Below, in pieces: positions 9,402 through 15,199 of a stretch of 35,551 nt of DNA. The position numbers and the translations under genes are program-made. The stretch lies in IMG/VR virus record IMGVR_UViG_3300007511_000061, positions 1-35,551 of that record. One strand, given 5' to 3'. Below the pieces are notes generated by a model that did not search any database, was not told the origin of the DNA, and saw nothing but the letters and a program-made list of their open reading frames with translations. Source of the DNA: a virus. How positions within the stretch are numbered: the stretch's first letter is position 1; each line of letters opens with the position of its first letter.

Positions 9402-9675
9402 TAAGTTCTCCTTGGAATAATCGTTCTTGAATAACTCGACTCACTTTTCCTGTTCGGTTCAGTTCGTCTTGTTCAGTGGGACTAAGCCATCCCCACTCCT
9501 CGTGCCAGCCTTCACGCCTTGAAAGTTTCTTTGGCTTCTTGGCTGCTATAATTTGGTTCACCTCCTGCGGAGTTTTCCCCTCCGACAAAAGCTTCTTGAC
9601 TTCCGTATCGTACTCCTTGGAGGAGACCCTGTTCCGTGATTTCAATGTCACTTTGTAGGACTCTAATGATGGCAA
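9358..9675 (-). CDS. Hypothetical 105-residue protein, TTG start
   Basis: The TTG at 9675 is favoured because GGAGAAAG sits directly upstream at good spacing and no ATG is in frame. The protein is Lys/Glu-rich and helical (SKEYDTEVKKLLSEGKTPQE), followed by a Trp-rich segment (GWHEEWGWLSPTEQDE). No family is recognised. It overlaps the ATPase gene by 44 bases, and a large part of its 5' half is also open in another frame of the same strand (see the 9512-9811 entry), so only one of the two may be fully real. Confidence 0.6.
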   Translation of the reverse strand: MPSLESYKVTLKSRNRVSSKEYDTEVKKLLSEGKTPQEVNQIIAAKKPKKLSRREGWHEEWGWLSPTEQDELNRTGKVSRVIQERLFQGELNGNIEGRGSDRERE

Positions 9676-9811
9676 GAGCTTTCTCCAGTTTGAGTTCTTG
9701 AACTGCCTGGTCTAATTGCTCCGCATGAAGGGCAATGCCCTTCGCTTTGCTTTTCAAGATCCTCTCTAGCGTTTCTGAGAGTTTCATCGATAGATTGAAT
9801 CCTCCGCTCAT
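9512..9811 (-). CDS. Hypothetical helical protein overlapping its downstream neighbour
   Basis: 99 residues. The start shares ATGA with the stop of the XRE regulator. A second ATG eight codons in (9787) follows GGAGG, though 13 bases away. Residues 9-55 form a convincing amphipathic helix pair (ALHAEQLDQAVQELKLEKAL). The last 45 residues are Gly/Ser/Glu-rich and run 164 bases into the next gene in a different frame, an unusually long overlap. Either the tail is genuine dual coding, or the two frames were once one or are joined by frameshifting. Unrecognised family. Confidence 0.5.
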   Translation of the reverse strand: MSGGFNLSMKLSETLERILKSKAKGIALHAEQLDQAVQELKLEKALAIIRVLQSDIEITEQGLLQGVRYGSQEAFVGGENSAGGEPNYSSQEAKETFKA

Positions 9812-10056
9812 GGCGAGTTGTGGTCATGAAGTTCTTGTGGATTGATCTGAAATGCATTGGCGATCAATTGAATATTTTCTTCTTTTGGTCTCGCTTTATT
9901 AGATTCGTAACAAACGATACTGTATCGGCTAAGGCCTGCTGCATCTGCCACTTCCTTCTGTGTAACCTTATGTTTCCTCCGTAAGCTTCTTAGCTTTTTA
10001 CCAATATAAACTCCTTCTCCTGTATGAAACTTGTAATTGCACTTTGGGCATTTCAA
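9808..10056 (-). CDS. XRE-type helix-turn-helix regulator
   Basis: 82 residues. An N-terminal C-P-K-C motif (residues 3-6) is followed by an XRE/Cro-type DNA-binding domain: LRSLRRKHKVTQKEVADAAGLSRYSIVCYESNKARP, where QKEVADAAGLSRYSIVCYE is the helix-turn-helix. The start is TTG, since the nearby ATG at 10051 is out of frame. Only one CxxC pair is present, so any zinc ribbon would need a partner chain. The gene sits between the Cas4-like nuclease and the recombination genes and is a candidate binder of the repeated operator-like boxes in this genome. That link is inference. Confidence 0.85.
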   Translation of the reverse strand: MKCPKCNYKFHTGEGVYIGKKLRSLRRKHKVTQKEVADAAGLSRYSIVCYESNKARPKEENIQLIANAFQINPQELHDHNSP

Positions 10057-10074
10057 TAAAATCGTCCATGAATG

Positions 10075-10875
10075 TTATGAGAATTTCTCCAGACTCCTGT
10101 CCAGAGGGATTAGATGATCGGACCAACAACGTCCGTAGAAAGCACACCATCGTTCAGAACACTTATCTGAATTCGTATTCCTGGGCCAATAATCGTTATC
10201 AATGGAAAACTGCATGACGGATGTTCTATCTATTAAATCGCTCACATCGTCAGCCGTGATATCCACATCAATGACTCTGCTACCTGGAGTCTTCCCAACG
10301 GAAATCATGTGAATCTGGGCTTGAGGAATAAAATCCAACTTCATATCAGCCTTAATGGCTAGGCTGTATATAGTTAATTGTCTTCTCCATGTTTGAGGGA
10401 CTCCCCAAGATAATTGGCCTTTAGACTTAATATCAGCAATGATTGGTATGCCCCCTTGGTCTATAAGAAGATCAATGAAGCCGACTAAGTTTGGCGTGGT
10501 TCCGTCAATGGAGAGTGCGACTTTCCTTTGAACAGGATCTCTGGGCCAGAGATTGAAATCTGTTCTGTATGTCTCCACGCCAGCAATCCAGCGAGGCCAC
10601 TGTTCCCTGTACCATTCTATATGCTCGGAACGCTCTGGCCTTTCAGCTATAAGCTGTTGCAACTTCTGCTCTCCAGCCTCTGCAAAATCTTTCTGGTAGT
10701 ATTTAGCAACAGCCATCTCTTCTGTAACAATGCCTCGGTCCATTTCTCTGGAAGGTGGCCTTGGCAGTCCTTTGTTGTACTGATAATCAAGTGCTTTCAG
10801 ACATTCAGCGTTAAGCCTGGAGGCTGAATTATTAGTCCAAATTGAGGATCGATCTTCCGGTATCAGTAAGCCCAT
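10075..10875 (-). CDS. Cas4/RecB-type PD-(D/E)XK nuclease with probable Fe-S cluster
   Basis: 266 residues from the ATG at 10875. Core motifs: G-F-I-D with Asp135, I-I-A-D-I-K with Asp148 and Lys150, and Q166-x3-Y170, which is the RecB/Cas4 arrangement. Cys25 near the N-terminus and Cys239, Cys244 and Cys250 near the C-terminus match the one-plus-three layout that holds a 4Fe-4S cluster in Cas4 and AddB. The frame extends to a TTG at 10914, but that codon lies at the edge of a good promoter (TTGCTA, 17 bases, TATATA), so the ATG is preferred. No Cas1 or CRISPR is nearby; the role is probably phage DNA recombination or end resection. Confidence 0.85.
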   Translation of the reverse strand: MGLLIPEDRSSIWTNNSASRLNAECLKALDYQYNKGLPRPPSREMDRGIVTEEMAVAKYYQKDFAEAGEQKLQQLIAERPERSEHIEWYREQWPRWIAGVETYRTDFNLWPRDPVQRKVALSIDGTTPNLVGFIDLLIDQGGIPIIADIKSKGQLSWGVPQTWRRQLTIYSLAIKADMKLDFIPQAQIHMISVGKTPGSRVIDVDITADDVSDLIDRTSVMQFSIDNDYWPRNTNSDKCSERWCAFYGRCWSDHLIPLDRSLEKFS

Positions 10876-10884
10876 GTTAGGTAA
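10876..10884 (+). promoter_or_regulatory. Operator-like box GTTAGGTAA before the Cas4-like gene
   Basis: GTTAGGTAA lies between the probable transcription start and the ATG of the Cas4-like gene, in the opposite orientation to transcription. The same nine bases form the core of the promoter spacer box at 14586-14594 and 17394-17402. Confidence 0.45.
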
Positions 10885-10898
10885 TTTGTCTTTACTTT

Positions 10899-10927
10899 TA
10901 TATATACTAGACAATAATGACTAGCAA
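10899..10927 (-). promoter_or_regulatory. Sigma70-like promoter for the Cas4-like gene
   Basis: On the minus strand TTGCTA (10927-10922), a 17-base spacer, then TATATA (10904-10899). Transcription would begin near 10892 and leave a short leader of about 17 bases before the ATG. An AGCAAGTCA box (10923-10931, plus strand) overlaps the -35 element. Confidence 0.6.
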
Positions 10928-10961
10928 GTCAGAATTAGCTATGACATTCTATTCATGGAAT

Positions 10962-10990
10962 AGATTAGGACTAAATGACATTGAAGTCAA
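10962..10990 (-). promoter_or_regulatory. Second, upstream promoter candidate
   Basis: TTGACT (10990-10985), 17 bases, TAATCT (10967-10962) on the minus strand. The -35 is near consensus and the -10 is weak. It would form a tandem promoter with the one 60 bases downstream. Confidence 0.4.
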
Positions 10991-11080
10991 GAAAAAATCG
11001 TTTACTTTCCTAAAAAGAGGCTAAATGGAAACCCAACCAACGGAAATTTTGTCAAATCTGCGCAACAACTATCACTATCA

Positions 11081-11173
11081 TCAAAATATTTTGTCATACT
11101 TCCAAAACCAATAGGCCAGGGCCAAAGTTCCAAGCATCATTGAGCCAATGTAAATCAGAACAAACCAAATCAT
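11081..11173 (-). CDS. Possible 30-residue single-span membrane microprotein
   Basis: ATG-to-TGA frame of 30 residues: about 22 hydrophobic residues (IWFVLIYIGSMMLGTLALAY) followed by the charged tail WKYDKIF. This is typical of a one-span membrane microprotein. There is no ribosome-binding site, only AT-rich sequence upstream, so translation is doubtful. Similar tiny membrane frames occur at 14911-14997, 20760-20843 and 23846-23929. Confidence 0.4.
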   Translation of the reverse strand: MIWFVLIYIGSMMLGTLALAYWFWKYDKIF

Positions 11174-11245
11174 TGATTAATTAAAAATAAACGATCAATG
11201 GACAGTTTAAACTTAACCCTTTCCTTTAATTCTCTTGGTCGCTTC

Positions 11246-11407
11246 CTACTTAAATGTAATGCCCCATTCATCATCATTAGTCCATTCATGATCACCATCA
11301 TGTCCTTCCTCGAGTAAACACGTTTTCGACATCACCATGATGTTCTCCAGGTACTCTTCCCAGGTCATCAGATCATGCCAACCTTCACCACATAATCGTT
11401 TTTTCAT
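11246..11407 (-). CDS. Small acidic hypothetical protein, 53 residues
   Basis: A well-placed AAGGAG seven bases before the ATG makes this a good gene candidate. The N-terminus is basic (MKKRLCGEGW) and the rest is acidic, with a DGDHEWTNDDEWG run rich in Asp, Trp and His. No family is recognised; the composition is like small phage inhibitor proteins, which is only a resemblance. It lies alone in the 700-base gap between the methyltransferase and the Cas4-like gene. Confidence 0.65.
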   Translation of the reverse strand: MKKRLCGEGWHDLMTWEEYLENIMVMSKTCLLEEGHDGDHEWTNDDEWGITFK

Positions 11408-11443
11408 ATAGACTCCTTGTAATAACTATAGTCTCCGTGTAAG

Positions 11444-11590
11444 TCATCTTAAATACAATTGCCTTTCCCTTGCAGTTAGATTCTTCCCTTCCCATTTGAT
11501 GAGATTGTAACGATTCAGAAACTGCTGAAGACGTTACTCAGGTGGGGACATCAGCATGGCCAATTGGACAAGCTTATCAGCTTCAGAAGC
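11444..11590 (-). pseudogene. Possible decayed small gene downstream of the methyltransferase
   Basis: After the methyltransferase stop the same frame reads ASEADKLVQLAMLMSPPE, then TAA (11536-11534), then RLQQFLNRYNLIKWEGKN and a further 11 residues to TGA. Both halves look protein-like, but neither has a proper start. A small gene broken by a stop is the simplest reading. Chance cannot be excluded. Confidence 0.3.
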
Positions 11591-12904
11591 CTAGCTGACT
11601 ACCTCTGACTTCATTACAAACTCAATTCTATCTGCGAGATACCGCATACAAGGAACAGCCATACTGTTTCCAAGTGCTTTGTATCTTGGTCCGTCTGGAC
11701 AATCTTTAGATGCTTTACCCCTCCACGGAATCTGGGTCCAGTTATCAGGAAACCCCTGAAGACGTTCACACTCTAAAGGCATCAGCCTACGGACTACAGA
11801 GTTTTTAACGACATTCAACTCTTTGTCTCCAGTCTTTGCCCCCAAAGTTGGAGCAATTTCCATCTGTTCCAGTTTCCCAAACTGTCTCAACTGAGAACGC
11901 TGAAACGCAACCGCAGGAGGATTGTTTCCATGTTCTCCGATCTTGACTGGTGGAGTGATATCAGCATTCCAGTCTGGTTCACTCATGTTAGACGAGAAGG
12001 TCACAATCGGAGTATTACCTCCACCTGTTCCGTAACGTGCGGAAACTGTGGATGCCACTTCGCCCATATCCTTGACTCTAGAATCGTTTGGGTGGTTCTC
12101 ATAGACATGAGGAACTAGTCCAGCACCTCCCTGTGAGAATAACTCTTGGTTAGAAAATCCAGGTCCACCAGAGTTTGAAGTGGACTGGGCTAGGCTGGGA
12201 TGTGGTCCTCCCTCCCAATGGTTTGAAGTAGAGCGTTTTCCAGTAGTAAAGGTAAGCTCTTCCCTTTGTTTGCGGCCCTTCGCAGAATCCCAATACAAGC
12301 CATCGGTGACAGGGAATAACGCTTTGGCACATCGGAAGTTTCCAAGATTTGGTGTAGCGATGACAAAAACTCTCTTTCTTCTCTGGGGTACTCCGAAGAA
12401 CTGAGAGTCGAGAACGCGCCATGCAACTTGGCGTTTCGGCCCAGAGACCAAACCTGAACTGTCCCATCTTCCGTTTGGCTGGAGGGGTACACTTGCTCCT
12501 GAAAGCTCTGCCAAAAAGCATCCAAATGCGTTGTCTTTGCTGGAGAGGACACCTGGGACGTTTTCCCAGATAACCCAGTCTGGCTGGAATTTGTCTGCGA
12601 TTCTACAGAAGGTGAGTGCCAAGTTTCCTCTATGATCTTCAAGTCCTTTTCTTGTTCCAGCGATACTGAAGGATTGACAGGGTGTGCCTCCGACAAGAAT
12701 GTCAACTGTTCCATCGATACTCCATTGTTCGTAATTAGTCATGTCACCAAAGTTGGTAACGTGAGGATACCTCTCCTTCAAAAGTTTGGAAGGAAATGGT
12801 GCATTCTCAGAGAATCCAACAGGCTTCCAGCCTTTGGATTCGACTGCACAACTGAAGGCTTCAATGCCTGAGCAAACCGAAAGATAATTTATAGTCTGTT
12901 CCAT
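11591..12904 (-). CDS. C5-cytosine DNA methyltransferase
   Basis: 437 residues with the ordered motifs of the Dcm family: AdoMet-binding CSGIEAFSCA (motif I, residue 11 on), GGTPCQSFSIAG with catalytic Cys76 (IV), WENVPGV (VI, Glu114), RRKRVFVIA (VIII), a target-recognition region about 215-370, and ALGNSMAVPC near the end (X). It transfers a methyl group to carbon 5 of cytosine in a short DNA target, which cannot be read from the sequence. No restriction enzyme is adjacent, so it is probably an orphan phage methylase that protects against host restriction. GGAG ten bases upstream supports the start. It overlaps the upstream zinc-motif gene by 16 bases. Confidence 0.93.
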   Translation of the reverse strand: MEQTINYLSVCSGIEAFSCAVESKGWKPVGFSENAPFPSKLLKERYPHVTNFGDMTNYEQWSIDGTVDILVGGTPCQSFSIAGTRKGLEDHRGNLALTFCRIADKFQPDWVIWENVPGVLSSKDNAFGCFLAELSGASVPLQPNGRWDSSGLVSGPKRQVAWRVLDSQFFGVPQRRKRVFVIATPNLGNFRCAKALFPVTDGLYWDSAKGRKQREELTFTTGKRSTSNHWEGGPHPSLAQSTSNSGGPGFSNQELFSQGGAGLVPHVYENHPNDSRVKDMGEVASTVSARYGTGGGNTPIVTFSSNMSEPDWNADITPPVKIGEHGNNPPAVAFQRSQLRQFGKLEQMEIAPTLGAKTGDKELNVVKNSVVRRLMPLECERLQGFPDNWTQIPWRGKASKDCPDGPRYKALGNSMAVPCMRYLADRIEFVMKSEVVS

Positions 12905-13419
12905 ATCAACGGATCTCCTTTTCTAACTTCAGTCATGCGAGCCTTGGCTTCATTATACTGGTAGTTAGATTCCCAATGTGGATGAGTATCTGAAATCACT
13001 TCTCCGTTGTCTACAAAGATGCGTACCACTCTTCCGTTTGGGTACTCGCAATCAGTGTAGTATCGGATTTTCCTTTTCATGGGAGTTGGCTTCTTCCCAG
13101 GTCTACCCATGTTCAGACAACCGCAGGAACGAATTCTCCTTCTCATAAGGGGACTAGCTACGATGATTTTCTCTGTTCCACATTTACAGCGACACATGAA
13201 TTCGGCTCCATCTGGCTTTCTCTCGAAACTTGACCGGATGACCTTGTAAAGAGGAGTCAAGAGACTACCCTCAAGCTGTTTACCTAAAGGAACCTTGAGG
13301 GGAGTACCCTTCTTTGTCCTATCGTGGATAGCATCATTTCTTCTCCGCTTTGGCTTACCCTCAACAGGGTTCCGGTAGCGAGGTGAGTTTCTGGGGAATG
13401 GGTTTATGGATACAGACAT
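12889..13419 (-). CDS. Basic zinc-motif DNA-binding-like protein
   Basis: 176 residues with many Arg, Lys and Pro in the first 60. Residues 76-101 hold C-R-C-K-C-G, 17 residues, then S-C-G-C, a knuckle seen in many phage proteins of the AP2/HNH-associated kind. The C-terminal part reads as beta strands (RIFVDNGEVISDTHPHW). No nuclease motif is visible. AGGAGAG upstream supports the start. It lies directly before the methyltransferase and overlaps it, suggesting coupled expression. DNA or RNA binding is inferred from charge and the zinc motif. Confidence 0.65.
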   Translation of the reverse strand: MSVSINPFPRNSPRYRNPVEGKPKRRRNDAIHDRTKKGTPLKVPLGKQLEGSLLTPLYKVIRSSFERKPDGAEFMCRCKCGTEKIIVASPLMRRRIRSCGCLNMGRPGKKPTPMKRKIRYYTDCEYPNGRVVRIFVDNGEVISDTHPHWESNYQYNEAKARMTEVRKGDPLIWNRL

Positions 13420-13433
13420 TGCTCTCCTAAATT

Positions 13434-13598
13434 CATTACCAGAGTGTCAGATTAATTTGGTCCTGTTGCTGCTGGCAAAGCCAACCCAAATCAAGCATCC
13501 TTATATTGTCACAAAAAAACATTTTCTGTACTTCATCGGCCTTCGGAGCCTCAGTACTAATGTTTTAAATATATGGCTTCTCTGACACTCTGGGTAAT
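13434..13598 (-). ncRNA. Structured intergenic element with long terminal inverted repeat
   Basis: ATTACC-AGAGTGTCAGA (13434-13451) pairs with its complement at 13581-13598 with one unpaired base: an outer stem of about 17 bp. Two inner hairpins lie inside. One has the arms TTTGG/CCAAA around TGGC-AAA-GCCA (about 13457-13490). The other has AAAACATT/AATGTTTT and GTACT/AGTAC arms around GGC-CTTCGG-AGCC, a UUCG-type tetraloop (about 13515-13567). The whole folds as a three-way junction of about 165 bases that fills the gap between two leftward genes. It could be a 5' leader element of the 12889-13419 gene, a small RNA, or a short inverted-repeat mobile element. No target duplication is evident. 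The function is unknown. Confidence 0.5.
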
Positions 13599-13601
13599 CG
13601 G

Positions 13602-13856
13602 TTAATTTATTAATCCGTTTATTTCTTCCTGATTGTCAGATATCTGCTTTTCCTTGTCCCATTGCTTCTGGGTGATCTGCTTCAAATCAAGCGAAATCGT
13701 AAACTCAAACTTCGCATGATCAAAATCCGTCAAAGCCATGAAAAGGGCTGTAGTCAGAATCTGTTGAAGAGTGTCTTCCTTATCAAAAGACATGGCACAC
13801 ATAAGTTCCTTGCCATCCATACCAGCTAAACCTTTTGCCAGGATTAGTTTTTTCAT
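13602..13856 (-). CDS. Small hypothetical protein, 84 residues
   Basis: A perfect AGGAGG site sits seven bases before the ATG, and the ATG overlaps the stop of the upstream zinc-finger gene (ATGA), so it is coupled to it. The middle has alternating strands (FEFTISLDL), and the tail is Lys/Gln/Glu-rich. No family is recognised. Confidence 0.75.
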   Translation of the reverse strand: MKKLILAKGLAGMDGKELMCAMSFDKEDTLQQILTTALFMALTDFDHAKFEFTISLDLKQITQKQWDKEKQISDNQEEINGLIN

Positions 13857-13990
13857 TTGCTTCCTCCTATACTGAATTCAAATCGTTCTAGTGCAGAATG
13901 GCTCCCCATACACTCATGTGATTGAGTGCGTTTAGGGAAAACTTTGTCACACTTTTTACAGTGCCAGTAGTACATGGTTCGTTTTTTCAT
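13853..13990 (-). CDS. 45-residue zinc-finger microprotein
   Basis: MKKRTMYYWHCKKC begins a C-x2-C, nine residues, then H-x-C-containing finger (Cys11, Cys14, His25, Cys27): a plausible single zinc site. Both ends are ATGA overlaps, with the 112-residue gene upstream and the 84-residue gene downstream, so all three form a translationally coupled chain. It is too short for usual annotation cutoffs. The partner is unknown; it could bind nucleic acid or a host protein. Confidence 0.7.
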   Translation of the reverse strand: MKKRTMYYWHCKKCDKVFPKRTQSHECMGSHSALERFEFSIGGSK

Positions 13991-14325
13991 AACTCAAAAT
14001 TCTCCAAGACACTTGCTACTGCTTTAAGCTTTTGGATGGAAACAGACCGTTTTCCGATTCTGGCCTTACCTTGCTTAATGTACTCAAGTGTGCAAAGTAC
14101 ACCTTGAGGATCAAGAAGATCAGCCCTCCCAATCTTAGCTAGTCTAATGTTCTGAATGAATCGATGGGTTTTCTCCTTCTTGAGCATGATTGGACCATTA
14201 GCTGTTACAACTTGGACACGTTTCATCTCGCAGGATTTATGATCAAAGATCCATTGACCTGGATTGAAGCGATCCGACAAGGTGACTGTTCTGGATGGTT
14301 TGTAACTGGTGCTAGAAATCGCCAT
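13987..14325 (-). CDS. Hypothetical protein, 112 residues
   Basis: AAGGAG lies just upstream of the ATG. The protein is mixed alpha/beta and basic, with a Ser/Thr-rich N-terminus and a C-terminal segment (GKARIGKRSVSIQKLKAVASVLENF) that could form a DNA-binding helical pair, although no canonical helix-turn-helix is evident. It is the first member of a three-gene ATGA-coupled chain. Family not recognised. Confidence 0.7.
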   Translation of the reverse strand: MAISSTSYKPSRTVTLSDRFNPGQWIFDHKSCEMKRVQVVTANGPIMLKKEKTHRFIQNIRLAKIGRADLLDPQGVLCTLEYIKQGKARIGKRSVSIQKLKAVASVLENFEL

Positions 14326-14404
14326 AATTCTCCTTCTTTTTGCGATTGTATAATTTACCGGAGGGCTTAACCTTCGTCCTCCAGCGAGTGAATGGAAACG
14401 TCAA
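14312..14404 (-). CDS. Possible 30-residue basic peptide, TTG start
   Basis: TTG at 14404 overlaps the TGA of the upstream 46-residue gene as TTGA, suggesting re-initiation. The product MTFPFTRWRTKVKPSGKLYN then continues RKKKENYGDF and is strongly basic. It overlaps the next gene by 14 bases. The frame runs on upstream to 14596, but that part reads as low complexity and collides with a better gene and promoter, so the short form is preferred. Confidence 0.45.
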   Translation of the reverse strand: MTFPFTRWRTKVKPSGKLYNRKKKENYGDF

Positions 14405-14541
14405 GATCTCATTGCCTTCAGGCTTGTTCTCACTCCTGCCTTGGCTAACTCTGTCTGTTTCCGTTGAGCTATCTTCTTTCTGAAGACTCCTGGCTCTAGA
14501 GTTCCGTCTGGGTGAATCAAAATGTATACTAGTTTCCTCAT
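14401..14541 (-). CDS. 46-residue hypothetical protein
   Basis: MRKLVYILIHPDGTLEPGVF opens a natural-looking sequence with a beta strand, a turn and a basic helix ending KAGVRTSLKAMRS. AAGGGG five bases before the ATG is a good ribosome site, and the promoter at 14573-14600 would give a leader of about 25 bases. This fits better than the longer frame on the same bases (14312-14596), whose ATG would sit at the transcription start. No family is recognised. Confidence 0.6.
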   Translation of the reverse strand: MRKLVYILIHPDGTLEPGVFRKKIAQRKQTELAKAGVRTSLKAMRS

Positions 14542-14572
14542 GTTTCCCCTTACTGTGAGTAGTCATGATACT

Positions 14573-14600
14573 AGTATAGCCAATTTTACCTAACATACAA
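14573..14600 (-). promoter_or_regulatory. Promoter with GTTAGGTAAAATTGG spacer box
   Basis: TTGTAT (14600-14595), a 16-base spacer, TATACT (14578-14573) on the minus strand. The spacer GTTAGGTAAAATTGG recurs with one change in the promoter at 17380-17408, and over 22332-22344 part of it recurs on the plus strand. Confidence 0.65.
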
Positions 14601-14626
14601 GACGAAATAACTTGATAATTAATGTT

Positions 14627-14664
14627 TCAATTTATATAAGTACTTACGTACTTATATAAATTGA
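14627..14664. repeat. 17-bp perfect inverted repeat, possible bidirectional terminator or operator
   Basis: TCAATTTATATAAGTAC (14627-14643), a TTAC loop, then the exact complement to 14664. It covers the stop of the 68-residue gene and lies 27 bases upstream of the promoter for the next transcript. AT-richness gives a weak RNA stem, so a terminator, an operator for a dimeric repressor, or both are possible. Confidence 0.55.
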
Positions 14665-14858
14665 CTTGCCTCAGACTTCACATCCTTAATGGCACAACTG
14701 GGACAAATACAGACGGCAATCGTTCCGTCACCCCATGTCCATCCGTAACGCTCACAGCGTTCCTCCGTGTACAAAAGATTGACTTCGTTCTCAGTAGGTT
14801 CATGCTCCTGACAGATCATGCATCTGAAGATTTTGTTTCTCATCGTTTGTTTTCCCAT
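14652..14858 (-). CDS. Small zinc-ribbon protein, 68 residues
   Basis: C-M-I-C at 13-16 and C-I-C-P-S-C at 50-55, with Cys35 between, form a likely zinc ribbon. The sequence between them (YTEERCERYGWTWGDGT) resembles small phage and host zinc-ribbon proteins. The ATG at 14858 lacks a ribosome site; a second ATG five codons later is an alternative. The stop codon lies inside a 17-bp inverted repeat. Confidence 0.65.
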   Translation of the reverse strand: MGKQTMRNKIFRCMICQEHEPTENEVNLLYTEERCERYGWTWGDGTIAVCICPSCAIKDVKSEASQFI

Positions 14859-14910
14859 CTGAATTTAGGTTCAAAAAATACTGCCTGTTCCACCCTTGTG
14901 ATGATTGGTG

Positions 14911-14997
14911 TTAAACGATTGCCATTAATAAAAAGTAGAAACCTAGCGAGGTTCCTATGAGGACTAAAAGTTCTGATATTATTTTAAGGTAAAGCAT
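14911..14997 (-). CDS. 28-residue single-span membrane microprotein
   Basis: MLYLKIISELLVLIGTSLGF followed by YFLLMAIV: nearly all hydrophobic after a short charged start, enough for one membrane span. AAGGA lies four bases before the ATG. Such peptides in phages can act as holin-like, superinfection-exclusion or enzyme-modulating factors; which applies here cannot be told. Confidence 0.5.
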   Translation of the reverse strand: MLYLKIISELLVLIGTSLGFYFLLMAIV

Positions 14998-15199
14998 AAT
15001 TTCCTTACATAAGTTTCAAAAGCAGAGACTCTGTTTCAGCAACCAGATTGCTTATTAAGATCAGAAGGGCATATATGAATCACTGGTACTTGAACTGATC
15101 AGCCGTGTTATGAATCGGCTTATTCACTGGTGATCAGCTAATAAGATCCCTGCTTTATCTGGGGACCAGTCACCTTCCTTACCCTCTGCTTTTGAGTGG
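14998..15199. other. 202 bases without a gene; repeats and hairpins
   Basis: No plausible frame is present. The stretch contains an AGCCG/CGGCT hairpin near 15101-15120, an AGCAA/TTGCT hairpin near 15041-15055, and two copies of a CACTGGT...GATCAGC arrangement (near 15080 and 15126). It follows the radical SAM gene on the same strand and may hold a terminator and a leader for the small membrane gene. Confidence 0.4.

Noticed and set aside
9663-9857. 64-codon frame with a CPSC motif
   Set aside because: It overlaps the XRE gene end and conflicts with a better frame that is coupled to the XRE stop by ATGA; one CxxC alone is not enough.
10915-11080. Possible additional gene upstream of the Cas4-like gene
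   Set aside because: Only very short frames exist; the stretch is explained by two promoter candidates and operator-like boxes.
12190-12714. 174-codon minus-strand frame inside the methyltransferase
   Set aside because: It lies wholly within the C5 methyltransferase in another frame; no motif or ribosome site.
13434-13598. Hammerhead-type ribozyme in the structured element
   Set aside because: A CGATGA stretch and GAAA-like bases are present, but the conserved core order and cleavage triplet do not fit.
15060-15130. tRNA-like sequence (complement AGTTCAAGTACC resembles a T-loop)
   Set aside because: The flanking bases do not form a T-stem, and no acceptor or anticodon stem could be drawn.
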